Assembly: GCA_034430515.1 (NCBI GenBank) | Contig: DAOUEP010000050.1 | Span: 1-21,777 of the forward strand | Direction of reading: 5' to 3' | Length of the DNA: 21,777 nucleotides | From: DAOUEH01 sp034430515 | GTDB lineage: Bacteria > Chloroflexota > Dehalococcoidia > Dehalococcoidales > RBG-16-60-22 | In this document: positions 14,676 through 21,777 of the stretch, in pieces | Layout of the letters: each line of letters begins with the position of its first letter | Numbering within the stretch: the first letter of the stretch is position 1 | The notes under the pieces: model-generated | Database searches by the model: none | Told to the model about the DNA's origin: nothing | The model's input: only the letters and a program-made list of their open reading frames with translations | Made by a program: the position numbers and the translations under genes

Positions 14676-16469
14676 TCAATCGTAGTCGGCGTCGGTTACA
14701 TCGTCCGGAAGCCCGCAGCTTCCGTCGGCGCACTCGTCATCGGATGCCAGGGCGCGCCATTTGTCCACGGACGCGCTGCCCGAATAGCCGTAGTCGGCCG
14801 CTTTCCAGAGGGGGCTGGTCTCGCCGCCGATGACGATGATGTTGATATTGTCCGGATTATAGTAGGGGGCTATCAGGGCGTCGTCGGGGAGCTTCTTCCA
14901 GGAGGCGTAAGGCTCCACCCCCTTGTAGGCCTCCGAGGCCGCCAGCATGTCGATGTGGTCGGTGTTCCAGTACACCCCCGCCGGCATCTTGACGTTCTGC
15001 GACATCGCCCGGCAGAAGTCCGCTTTGGTCTGATAGCCCTCGTTCTCCTTGAGGTTCCGGGCCACCAGCGGGTCCATGATTATCGTGGCCGAAGAGTTCA
15101 TGGGGGGCATCGCCGCCAGCTGGATGCTCAATTCCTCGATTAGCGACCGCTTGGAGGCCGCCCCGTAGCTGTTGAGGAAGGCCCACCCCCGGAAGATGCT
15201 GACGACGCTCTCGTCGGCCTTAAAACCCTTGCCCGTGTGGAAGGGCTCCCAGACGCTCCGCTCCTCGTTCTCGCCGGCGCACATGTTGTTATAGGTGTGG
15301 TTGTTGCCCTGGGAGCTCCACAGGGTATTGCGGGGCTTGGCGAAACCGTGGCAGATGCTCATCAGCGTCCAGGCCCGGCCGATGACCGAGTTGGCCATGT
15401 TGACGGCGCTGAAGGCGCCGATGCCGCAGTTCATCTCTATCTCGTTGCGGATGGGCCCGTTCACCAGCAGCATCGCCTCGAAGGCCGTCGTCGAGGGCAT
15501 CAGCGACGGCTGCCGGGTGGCGGCGGTGGCCAGAATCACCGGGAAATACTCCGGGCGGGCGCCGGCCATGACGGCAATCACGGCGACGTGCTCCACGGTG
15601 TACTTGAGGACCTCGCCGGTGGCAAAGGAGAACATCTCGGCGACGACCTCGTCCGGGGGGGCGCTGGTGCCCGCCAGCATGGCCCGGACGCGCTCCTCGG
15701 TGGGGAGGATGACGGGCAGCCCGTCCGTCCAGCCCTTCTCGTAGAAGAGGCGCTGCAGGTTGTCCTCGGTGTCCGGCGCAAGCTCCGCCGGTGGGGGTGC
15801 CGCCGCCGGGGCGGGGGCTGCCGCCGGGGGCGGTGCCGCCTTTCCGGTGGACGGTTTCGTCAGCACGTCGATGATTTCCTCGATGACGGGCCGGCCCGTG
15901 GCCGGGTCGTTGCCCACGATGTACTTATCCAGGGCTTCGGGCGACAGACCGATGACCGGGTGTGGCGTGTAGATAAAGGGCAGGGGCGCGAACCGGGGAT
16001 TGGCCTTGACCACGCTCTCGAACTCGTAGGTGGAGACGGGGACCGCCGGAATCCCGTAGGTCTGTTCTAATCTGGTGCTTCCGCCAGCGACCGCGGCGAC
16101 ACACCCCGGTCAGCCGGCCACCCCCAGCACGACGGCATTACCTTTTTCCTTGATTTCCTCCCAGAGGCTGTTGTTATCGTCCATGAACACGTTGCCCGGT
16201 TTCCGCTTGCGTACCGTGGTGACCGAGGGCATGTGCTCCTTGAACCACTTCTGCAGCTGCAGCATGAAGTTGTAGCTGCCGCCGAAGCCGGTATCCACCA
16301 GATAGACCGTCTTGTTTTCCAGCGTCTGCGGCCGCTTGACCCCCCCGGGTGCCGGTTTCGGCTCGGGCATGCCGGGCGGCGGGCCGCCCATGCCCGGCGG
16401 CGGGCCGCCCTTGGCCCGGCTGACGCCGACTTCGGGGCTCATTACCGATAATCTTATTTCGTAGGCCAT
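14676..16469 (-). CDS. UGSC-family-like selenoprotein (Sec120) with C-terminal extension domain
   Basis: One 597-residue reading frame containing a single in-frame TGA (16112-16110), read here as selenocysteine at residue 120 in U-P-G-C. Residues 1-44 are a leader with two GGPPPGM repeats. Residues about 45-205 match the UGSC layout as I know it: TVYLVDTGFGGSYNFMLQLQ, a basic RKRKPG stretch, AVVLGVAG before the Sec, then TYGIPAVPVSTYEFE and TPHPVIG after it. An Ala/Pro linker (208-232) leads to a second domain (233-585) starting GWTDGLPVILPTEERVRAML, of unknown function. The tail has Cys-x4-Cys (ECADGSC). Translation from a downstream GTG (16013) is unlikely because the domain is continuous across the TGA. 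GGAGGAA precedes the ATG. The role is presumably thiol/selenol redox chemistry; the substrate is unknown. Confidence 0.75.
16079..16100 (-). promoter_or_regulatory. candidate bacterial SECIS hairpin just after the UGA
   Basis: Counting from the base after TGA, positions 12-17 pair with 22-28 (with one bulged U at 24), leaving the apical tetraloop GGUC at positions 18-21. In E. coli fdhF the SelB-contacting GGUC is at 19-22. Position, loop sequence and a bulged U therefore resemble a functional bSECIS, although here the bulge is on the 3' side. Confidence 0.6.
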
Positions 16470-16495
16470 AAAATTCCTCCGTTAGTGCGCGCCGG

Positions 16496-17482
16496 CTAAA
16501 AGCCCTGGCGCGGCTTGACCCAGGTCAGGTCTTTCCTGGCGGCGCCCCAGCCCGCATCCGCCGCCCCGGCGTAGGGGTTCGCCCCCTGCGGCAGGTGCTG
16601 GCGCATTTCTTCAAAGCGCTTTTTCTCCATCTCCGCCTGGCGTTTCATCCCTTCCGGCGTGCAGTAATTGACCAGCCGTTCCAGAGTACCCCGCAGCATC
16701 ACCGCCGGGTCCATGCCCGGGCCCATCGTCGGGATAAGCAGAAACTGCTCGTCTTCGATGGCCTGCTTGAGCATCTTCGCCAGGTCAACGGGGTCAACGC
16801 CGACGGTCTGGTAGATATTGTGCTCGAATTCCATGGTCTTCTCGTCGGTGTTATAGCCGGTGTTGGCCAGGTGTTCGGGGCGGGTCAAGGCCGATTGGTC
16901 TATATTGGATTTAATGCCGCCCGGGCAGAGGCAGGTAACGCCGATGCCGTAAGGCTTGAGCGCCTGCATATAGCATTCCATCAGCATGATGGCCCCGGCC
17001 TTGGCGACGGAATACGGCGTGCAGCCGGACGACGCCATAAAGCCGCCCATTGAGGCTACGGTGCAGATATAGCCGCCCTTACCGGCCTTTATCATGCGCG
17101 GCACGAAGGTGACCAGCCCGTTGATGATGCCGAACAAATCCACGCCGATGACCCAGTCGAAGTCCTCAAAGGTGGAGGCCTCCGCCGGGCCGAAGGCGTT
17201 GACCCCGGCGGTATTGAAGAGCAGCTGGGGCGGGCCGCCGTAGACCTTCTCCACCTCGTCGGCGGCGGCCGCGTAGGCCTCGCGGTCGGTAATGTCCAGC
17301 CGGATGGCGTGGACGTCGGCCTTTTTCTCCTTGAAATAGGCCATGGCCTCATCGAGGTGGTCTTGCCTGATATCGGCGATAACGACCTTGCAGCCGGCCT
17401 CGGAGAAGACCTTGGCCTGACCCAGGCCGGCCCCGGAGGCCCCGCCGGTGATAAACAGGATTTTACCCGAAAAGTCTTTCAT
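16496..17482 (-). CDS. short-chain dehydrogenase/reductase (SDR)
   Basis: A 328-residue NAD(P)-dependent oxidoreductase of the classical SDR type. Motifs: TGGASGAG (12-19, TGxxxGxG), Asp37 after the second strand (NAD preference), NTAG (90-93), catalytic Ser144, Tyr157 and Lys161 (YSVAK), and CPGG after strand six. The C-terminus is about 60 residues longer than usual, with a helical ERLVNYCTPEGMKRQAEMEKKRFEEM and a tail ending ARKDLTWVKPRQGF, perhaps an oligomerisation or partner-binding extension. AGGGAGG precedes the ATG. It is the first gene of the operon, 26 bases ahead of the selenoprotein, so its alcohol/ketone step probably belongs to the same pathway. Confidence 0.92.
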   Translation of the reverse strand: MKDFSGKILFITGGASGAGLGQAKVFSEAGCKVVIADIRQDHLDEAMAYFKEKKADVHAIRLDITDREAYAAAADEVEKVYGGPPQLLFNTAGVNAFGPAEASTFEDFDWVIGVDLFGIINGLVTFVPRMIKAGKGGYICTVASMGGFMASSGCTPYSVAKAGAIMLMECYMQALKPYGIGVTCLCPGGIKSNIDQSALTRPEHLANTGYNTDEKTMEFEHNIYQTVGVDPVDLAKMLKQAIEDEQFLLIPTMGPGMDPAVMLRGTLERLVNYCTPEGMKRQAEMEKKRFEEMRQHLPQGANPYAGAADAGWGAARKDLTWVKPRQGF

Positions 17483-17505
17483 TTTACCTCCCTTTCGCTA
17501 CTATT

Positions 17506-17548
17506 AGTGTAAAAGGAATAACGGCCGAATGCAAATCTTCCAAAGATT
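17506..17548 (-). promoter_or_regulatory. candidate promoter and operator of the SDR-selenoprotein operon
   Basis: On the minus strand, TTGCAT (17534-17529), a 17-base spacer and TACACT (17511-17506) precede the SDR gene by a short leader. An inverted repeat AATCTT-CCA-AAGATT (17534-17548) overlaps the outer edge of the -35 box and could bind a regulator. The boxes are only moderately close to consensus. The rest of 17483-17888 holds no gene apart from the promoter and leader of the plus-strand gene. Confidence 0.35.
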
Positions 17549-17651
17549 CCCTGGCAATACGGCGAGCGGGGGATTTTTACGGCGGAGTGCTTTGGAATGA
17601 CGGGTGAAATTAAATTCTCCATTGGGGAAAATCGGGGTGGCCGGAGATAAC

Positions 17652-17680
17652 TTGACAAGAGGATGGGCAGGGTGTATCAT
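17652..17680 (+). promoter_or_regulatory. strong sigma70-type promoter of the substrate-binding lipoprotein gene
   Basis: TTGACA (17652-17657), a 17-base spacer and TATCAT (17675-17680, five of six). Transcription would begin near 17687, leaving a 5' leader of about 200 bases before the start codon at 17889. Confidence 0.7.
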
Positions 17681-17799
17681 GCGGTAAATTTGCGGATTGA
17701 TAATGTCTATCCAGTGCTGAGATAGTTCATCATCTTCAAAATTTCAAGAGGGTCAGCAATTGATAGACTAATATGTAGATAATTACACCATTTGGTCAC

Positions 17800-17872
17800 A
17801 GGAGGTGCGTCATGACCTGATTGCAGAAATTCTCTCCTAATTCCCGTTATTTTGAGCTAAGAAAGGAGGAGG
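17800..17872 (+). promoter_or_regulatory. leader with minicistron and possible ribosome-site sequestration
   Basis: AGGAGG (17800-17805) is followed by a two-codon frame, ATG ACC TGA (17812-17820). TCTCCT (17833-17838) is complementary, with one wobble, both to this site and to the AGGAGGAGG (17864-17872) of the real gene. The leader could thus switch between two pairings. The real ribosome site ends 16 bases before its ATG, which is unusually far. Confidence 0.3.
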
Positions 17873-17888
17873 AACAAGAATAATAAAA

Positions 17889-19583
17889 ATGAAGAAGTAT
17901 TTATTAATTATCCTGTCACTAGTTGTCATCGCCGGGCTTCTTCTCGCTGGCTGCGACGGTGGCAAAACGACCACCACAACTCCCCCCACCACATCCCCCA
18001 CCACGACGCTTCCCCCCACCTCGACCACTCCCCCCGCGCCGACAGATGCCAGGCTGCCGAACCTCGGTGACCTGGCCAAGCCGGAAGGCGGCCAAGAAGG
18101 TGGGCGCCTCCAGCTATCTACGGCGGCCAACATCGCCGATATCGGGTACCCTGCCGGCTCCGCCGGACCGGGTGATGCCGCCATTACCTGGCTGGCCGTC
18201 GAACCCCTGCTGAGAATCGATAAAGACAACGCCCTTCAGCCCTGGCTGGCGGAAAGCTACGAGATAGCCGCGGATAACTCTTCTATTACCCTGTATCTAC
18301 GTGAGGGCATAAGTTATACCGACGGCACCCCCTTCGATGCCGAAGCCGTCAAGTACAACCTTGATAGGGAAATCGGCAGCTTGATGTGGCCCAACCTGAA
18401 GGGGTTCAGCCAGTGCGTTATTATCGATGACTACACGGTCAGGTGCGACTTCGTCAACGGCGCGTGGGACTGGATAGCGGTCAAGAGTCTGGCCGGTTGG
18501 TGGAGCGCCCTGATGTTCTGCCCCACCACTATCGAGAACAATCCTCCCGAATATTGTATGACCAATGTGGTCGGCACCGGCCCCTTCATCCAGACCGGCT
18601 ATGAGCCCAACCTGACGGTGACCTTCGACCGGAACGACGACTACTGGCGAGGCAAGCCTTACCTTGACGGCGTCGACATCAGCGTCATTACCGACGCGAA
18701 CGTCACCCTCATGGCCTTCAAATCCGGCCAGATTCACACCGCAATGGTTAATCCGCAGGACGCCCAGGGCGTCCTCGACGAAGGCTTCGAAATAAGGGTA
18801 AGCACGGATATGGTCTTCAACTACTGCCTGTTGCCCTCCAGCGGCAACCCCGACTCCATCCTCAGTGATATCAACATTCGCCGCGCCGTTGAGTCCGCCA
18901 TCGACAAGCAGATAATTGTCGATGCGTTTACTTACGGCTACGGCATAGCCACCAACCAGGGGTTCTGCCTGGAGCCGTTCATCAACCCCGATACCGTCGG
19001 CTATCCCTATGACCTTAACGCGGCCCAGGCTTACCTGGCGTTAGCCGGCCAGCCCAATGGTTTCACCACTACCCTGTATATGGTTCAGGGCGGTCCTGAC
19101 GACGTCCCGATGGCTGTCAGTGGTATGCTTCAGGACGTCGGCATCACGATGAACGTTGAGAAAATCGGCTACCTGCAGCTGGTGGAGATGATTGGCGGCG
19201 GCGGCACCGGCTGGGACGGTTACATCTGGATGTACGGCTTCCCCGGCACCACGGTTGACCCGGCCAGCACCCTGAAGAACGGCCCGCTGAATGGCATTCG
19301 CGACCCGAATTCCCCCACCGGATGGACGGTCACTACCTGGATAAGCTGCGAACAGCCGGCGGAACTCCTTGAACTGGCCGAGCAGGGCGCCCAGGAAACC
19401 GACAACGACGCGAGAATTCCGATATACCAGGAAATCTCCAAGAAAACGACCGATGATTATTGCCAGTGGTCGTACCTGTACTATACGCCCAGTCTTGTCT
19501 CGGTATCTCCCGTTGTCAAAGGCCACACCGTAGGGATGTATACGGAGTTCTACGCCTATACTTTCGCCTGGCTGGACGAATAG
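17889..19583 (+). CDS. ABC-transporter substrate-binding lipoprotein, peptide/nickel family 5
   Basis: A 564-residue extracytoplasmic solute-binding protein. Residues 1-21 are a lipoprotein signal ending in LLAG, with the lipidated Cys22. A Thr/Pro-rich spacer (27-52) tethers the binding domain to the membrane. The mature protein has the family 5 segment PWLAESYEIAADNSSITLYL and TDGTPFDAEAVKYNLDR, then the usual ligand-cleft lobes to the end. The length is normal for DppA/OppA-type proteins, which bind peptides, but the family also carries nickel, sugars and opines, so the ligand is open. The gene has its own promoter and a strong terminator, and it converges on the ATPase genes at 19687, which suggests separately controlled expression within one transporter locus. 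Confidence 0.93.
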   Translation: MKKYLLIILSLVVIAGLLLAGCDGGKTTTTTPPTTSPTTTLPPTSTTPPAPTDARLPNLGDLAKPEGGQEGGRLQLSTAANIADIGYPAGSAGPGDAAITWLAVEPLLRIDKDNALQPWLAESYEIAADNSSITLYLREGISYTDGTPFDAEAVKYNLDREIGSLMWPNLKGFSQCVIIDDYTVRCDFVNGAWDWIAVKSLAGWWSALMFCPTTIENNPPEYCMTNVVGTGPFIQTGYEPNLTVTFDRNDDYWRGKPYLDGVDISVITDANVTLMAFKSGQIHTAMVNPQDAQGVLDEGFEIRVSTDMVFNYCLLPSSGNPDSILSDINIRRAVESAIDKQIIVDAFTYGYGIATNQGFCLEPFINPDTVGYPYDLNAAQAYLALAGQPNGFTTTLYMVQGGPDDVPMAVSGMLQDVGITMNVEKIGYLQLVEMIGGGGTGWDGYIWMYGFPGTTVDPASTLKNGPLNGIRDPNSPTGWTVTTWISCEQPAELLELAEQGAQETDNDARIPIYQEISKKTTDDYCQWSYLYYTPSLVSVSPVVKGHTVGMYTEFYAYTFAWLDE

Positions 19584-19628
19584 GAGATAAAGAAAAAGAG
19601 CCGTATCGCTTAAACGGCTGGAAGACGA

Positions 19629-19663
19629 AATACGGGTCGCGGTTACCGCGACCCGTATTTTTT
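19629..19663 (+). terminator. strong intrinsic terminator after the lipoprotein gene
   Basis: A perfect 14-base stem (19629-19642 with 19646-19659) with a TTA loop, followed by a T run (19658-19663). It lies 46 bases after the stop. In the other direction the hairpin is followed only by TTTCGTC, so it may help end the convergent transcript weakly. Confidence 0.92.
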
Positions 19664-19686
19664 GCCATTATAGATAATCGATTGGG

Positions 19687-20664
19687 TTAAACCCTGATAC
19701 AGGCAACGTAATGCCCGTTGCCGACATCACGCAGCGGTGGCCTTGCCTGGCTGCACTCATCTATCGCCATCTGGCAGCGGGGATGAAAATGACACCCCGG
19801 CGGGGGCGCCACGGGGCTGGGCACTTCGCCCCTCAGGACAATGCGCGTGCGCGTTCTTTCCGCTATCGGGTCGGGTACCGGTATCGCCGAAAGCAAGGCC
19901 TTGGTGTAGGGATGCAGCGGATTTTCGTAAAGCTCCCCGGAGTCCGCCAGCTCCATAATCCGTCCCAGATACATCACCCCCACGCGGTCGCTGATGTGCT
20001 GCACTACGGCCAGGTCATGGGCAATAAAGAGATAGGTTAGCGCCAGTTTTTCCTGCAGCTCTTCCATCAGGTTGATTATCTGGGCCTGAATTGACACATC
20101 CAGGGCCGAGATAGGCTCGTCGCAGATAATCAGCGAGGGGCTGCAGGCCAGCGCGCGCGCTATGCCGATGCGTTGCCGCTGCCCGCCGCTGAACTCGTGG
20201 GGCACGCGGTCCATCATGGCCGGGTCCAGCCCGACAATTCTGAACAGCTCGGCTACTTTATCTTTAATATCTTTCCTGGTAGCCATATGGTGTATCAGCA
20301 AAGGGTCTCCCACGATACCGCCGGCGGACTGCCGCGGGTTAAGCGAGCCGAACGGGTCCTGCCAAATCGCCCCCATATTCCTGCGGAAATGCTTGAGTTT
20401 GCGTTCCGGCATGGTGGAAATGTCGTTACCCGCAAATATAATGCTCCCGGAAGTCGGCCGGTACAGTCGGAGAATACATCGTCCGGTGGTTGTCTTGCCG
20501 CACCCGCTCTCTCCCACCAGGCCCAGAGTCTCGTTCTCGTTTATCTCAAAACTAACGTCGTCAACGGCCTTTATATCGCCAATCTTACGCCGTAGCAGCC
20601 CTCGGGTGATGGGGAAATACATCTTAAGGTTTTCAACCTTAACTATCTTATCGTTCTGCGGCAT
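19687..20664 (-). CDS. dppF: oligopeptide/dipeptide ABC transporter ATPase, DppF/OppF-like
   Basis: A 325-residue ATPase that powers the peptide-type importer on the cytoplasmic side. Walker A GESGCGKT (51-58), Q-loop WQDPFGSLNP (101-110), signature SGGQRQR (159-165), Walker B LIICDEP (178-184) and the H-loop in FIAHDLAVV are all intact. The C-terminal oligopeptide-transporter domain has a cysteine cluster (GCHFHPRC, DEC and a final C), the pattern reported to hold a [4Fe-4S] cluster in some OppD/OppF proteins. The start lies 5 bases from the DppD stop with AAGGGGAAG upstream, so translation is probably coupled. Naming as DppF rather than OppF is by similarity only. Confidence 0.92.
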   Translation of the reverse strand: MPQNDKIVKVENLKMYFPITRGLLRRKIGDIKAVDDVSFEINENETLGLVGESGCGKTTTGRCILRLYRPTSGSIIFAGNDISTMPERKLKHFRRNMGAIWQDPFGSLNPRQSAGGIVGDPLLIHHMATRKDIKDKVAELFRIVGLDPAMMDRVPHEFSGGQRQRIGIARALACSPSLIICDEPISALDVSIQAQIINLMEELQEKLALTYLFIAHDLAVVQHISDRVGVMYLGRIMELADSGELYENPLHPYTKALLSAIPVPDPIAERTRTRIVLRGEVPSPVAPPPGCHFHPRCQMAIDECSQARPPLRDVGNGHYVACIRV

Positions 20665-20669
20665 ATCCG

Positions 20670-21656
20670 TTACTTCCCCTTAATATTGGCATAACAGGAA
20701 ACGTAATGCTGTTTTCCCACGGCCCTTAGCTCCGGCCAGGGCTCTTTGGCGCATCGGCCTATTTTGGCGGTGCACCTGGGGAGAAAGGCGCAGGTAGGGG
20801 GCATATTAATCAGGTTGGGGGGCAGACCGTAAATCGGTATCAGTTTCCTGGTTCCGTGCCTCTCGCCCAGCTTGGGCACGCTGTTTAGCAGCCCCACGGT
20901 GTACGGATGGTGTGGATTACCGAAAATATCTTCGGAAAGGCCGGACTCGATAATACGCCCGGCGTACATAACGTAAATCCTCTGTGCGTAGCGGGCTACT
21001 ACCCCCAGATTATGGGTTACAATAACCAGAGAAGTATTCAGCCGCGTTACCAGGTCTTTCATCAGCTCCAGCAACTGCGCCTGCGTGGTTACGTCTACGG
21101 CGGTGGTCGGCTCGTCGGCGAAAATAATCGTTGGGTCGCAGGATAACGCTATCGCTATCATCACCCTCTGCCGCATCCCGCCGCTGAATTGATGGGGATA
21201 ATCGTCTATCCGTTTCGCGGCATCCGGCACGCCCACCATTTTTAATAGCTCTATGGCCCTTTGCTTGGCGGAATGCGAATCCATTTTTAGATGTAATTCC
21301 AGTGTCTCCGTTATCTGGCGGGAAATGGTCAATACCGGATTTAGAGAGGTCATCGGTTCCTGAAATATCATCGTCAGCTTGCTGCCCCGGATAGCCCTCA
21401 TTTGCGGCCCGTGGGGCGGGAATTTTAACAGGTCCTTCCCCTCAAAGAGAACCTGGCCGCCGATAATTTCTCCGGGAGGCGACGGAATAAGCCGCATCAC
21501 CGAAAGGATGCTTACCGATTTCCCGCAGCCGCTTTCGCCCACCAGCCCGACGATTTCACCCTCATTGATATGGAAAGACACCCCGTCGGCGGCTTTCACC
21601 AGGCCGTATTCCGTATGGAAATAGGTCCTTAAATCCTTTACATCCAGTAAAGCCAT
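20670..21656 (-). CDS. dppD: oligopeptide/dipeptide ABC transporter ATPase, DppD/OppD-like
   Basis: A 328-residue partner ATPase. Walker A GESGCGKS (40-47), Q-loop FQEPMTSLNP (98-107), signature SGGMRQR (158-164), Walker B TIIFADEP (176-183) and the H-loop in IVTHNLGVV are present. After Walker B, DEPTTAVDVTTQAQ differs slightly from the usual DEPTTALDVTIQAQ. The C-terminus again has the cysteine pattern (TCAFLPRC, GRC, SC). It pairs with the DppF-like gene to make a heterodimeric motor. The ATG follows a modest GCAGGT site, 30 bases after the permease stop. Confidence 0.93.
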   Translation of the reverse strand: MALLDVKDLRTYFHTEYGLVKAADGVSFHINEGEIVGLVGESGCGKSVSILSVMRLIPSPPGEIIGGQVLFEGKDLLKFPPHGPQMRAIRGSKLTMIFQEPMTSLNPVLTISRQITETLELHLKMDSHSAKQRAIELLKMVGVPDAAKRIDDYPHQFSGGMRQRVMIAIALSCDPTIIFADEPTTAVDVTTQAQLLELMKDLVTRLNTSLVIVTHNLGVVARYAQRIYVMYAGRIIESGLSEDIFGNPHHPYTVGLLNSVPKLGERHGTRKLIPIYGLPPNLINMPPTCAFLPRCTAKIGRCAKEPWPELRAVGKQHYVSCYANIKGK

Positions 21657-21686
21657 ATTTTTACCTGCCCAACCAAAGTTCTTTTA

Positions 21687-21777
21687 CTAGATGACACCCC
21701 GCAACCTGGGGTCGATGGCATCCCGGATGCCATCGCCAACCATGTTAAAGCCGAATACAAGCAGCATAATTGCCAAA
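21687..21777 (-). CDS. dppC: DppC/OppC-like permease, C-terminal end only
   Basis: The last 29 codons of a permease that runs off the window. The end reads LAIMLLVFGFNMVGDGIRDA followed by IDPRLRGVI, which matches the end of the last helix and the GDGLRDALDPRLR tail of DppC-type inner-membrane permeases. It lies 30 bases upstream of the DppD-like start and so heads the visible part of the transporter operon. A DppB-like gene is expected further upstream, outside the window. Confidence 0.85.
   Translation of the reverse strand, partial: LAIMLLVFGFNMVGDGIRDAIDPRLRGVI

Noticed and set aside
14676..16013. Separate 445-residue protein starting at GTG 16013
   Set aside because: No ribosome site is visible, and the start would fall in the middle of a domain that continues from the upstream frame across the TGA.
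15237..16070. 277-residue plus-strand ORF opposite the selenoprotein
   Set aside because: Antisense shadow with Gly/Arg/His-rich low-complexity sequence and no ribosome site.
1..21777. tRNA, rRNA, CRISPR array, transposase or phage genes
   Set aside because: No matching structures, repeat-spacer pattern or coding signatures were found on either strand.

Overview
This 21.8-kb window is high-GC, densely packed bacterial DNA. It looks like an anaerobic environmental bacterium. Gene content (MDR alcohol dehydrogenases, SDR, SnoaL-like proteins, CoA transferase, nitroreductase, peptide-type ABC transporter with a Thr/Pro-linker lipoprotein) recalls Dehalococcoidia-like Chloroflexota, but no marker gene is present, so this is only an inference. 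Promoters with near-consensus sigma70 -35/-10 boxes and AGGAGG-type ribosome sites can be read directly. No rRNA, tRNA, IS element or CRISPR array was seen.

Layout. (1) 1-5.1 kb: the 3' part of an IlvD/Edd-family dehydratase; a TIR-like protein with its own promoter and a Pro/Lys-rich tail; convergently an MscS channel and a small ribbon-helix-helix-like protein; then two tandem YegP-like (DUF1508) genes, one with a membrane anchor. (2) 5.3-8.6 kb, plus strand: an RCK-gated potassium channel, then two tandem zinc alcohol dehydrogenases. (3) 8.6-11.2 kb: three tandem SnoaL-like genes on the minus strand and a fourth paralogue diverging from them. (4) 11.2-13.2 kb, minus: an operon of nitroreductase and both CoA-transferase subunits, coupled by ATGA overlaps. 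(5) 13.26-13.38 kb: the remnant of a DUF3795-like gene that seems to have lost its middle. (6) 13.4-17.5 kb, minus: an operon of SDR, a UGSC-type selenoprotein, a small CxxC protein and an alpha/alpha-toroid protein. (7) 17.65-21.8 kb: an ABC-transporter substrate-binding lipoprotein with a strong promoter, long leader and strong terminator, convergent with DppF-, DppD- and DppC-like genes.

The most notable feature is the selenoprotein at 14676-16469. What looks like two ORFs is one 597-residue reading frame interrupted by a single in-frame TGA in a U-P-G-C context. The domain continues across it, and just downstream is a hairpin with a GGUC apical loop at nearly the same distance from the UGA as in the E. 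coli fdhF SECIS. The SDR, selenoprotein, CxxC protein and toroid protein are spaced 5-26 bases apart and probably act together in an uncharacterised redox pathway. The neighbouring CoA transferase, nitroreductase, alcohol dehydrogenases and SnoaL-like proteins suggest a catabolic island for an organic substrate that cannot be named from sequence alone.
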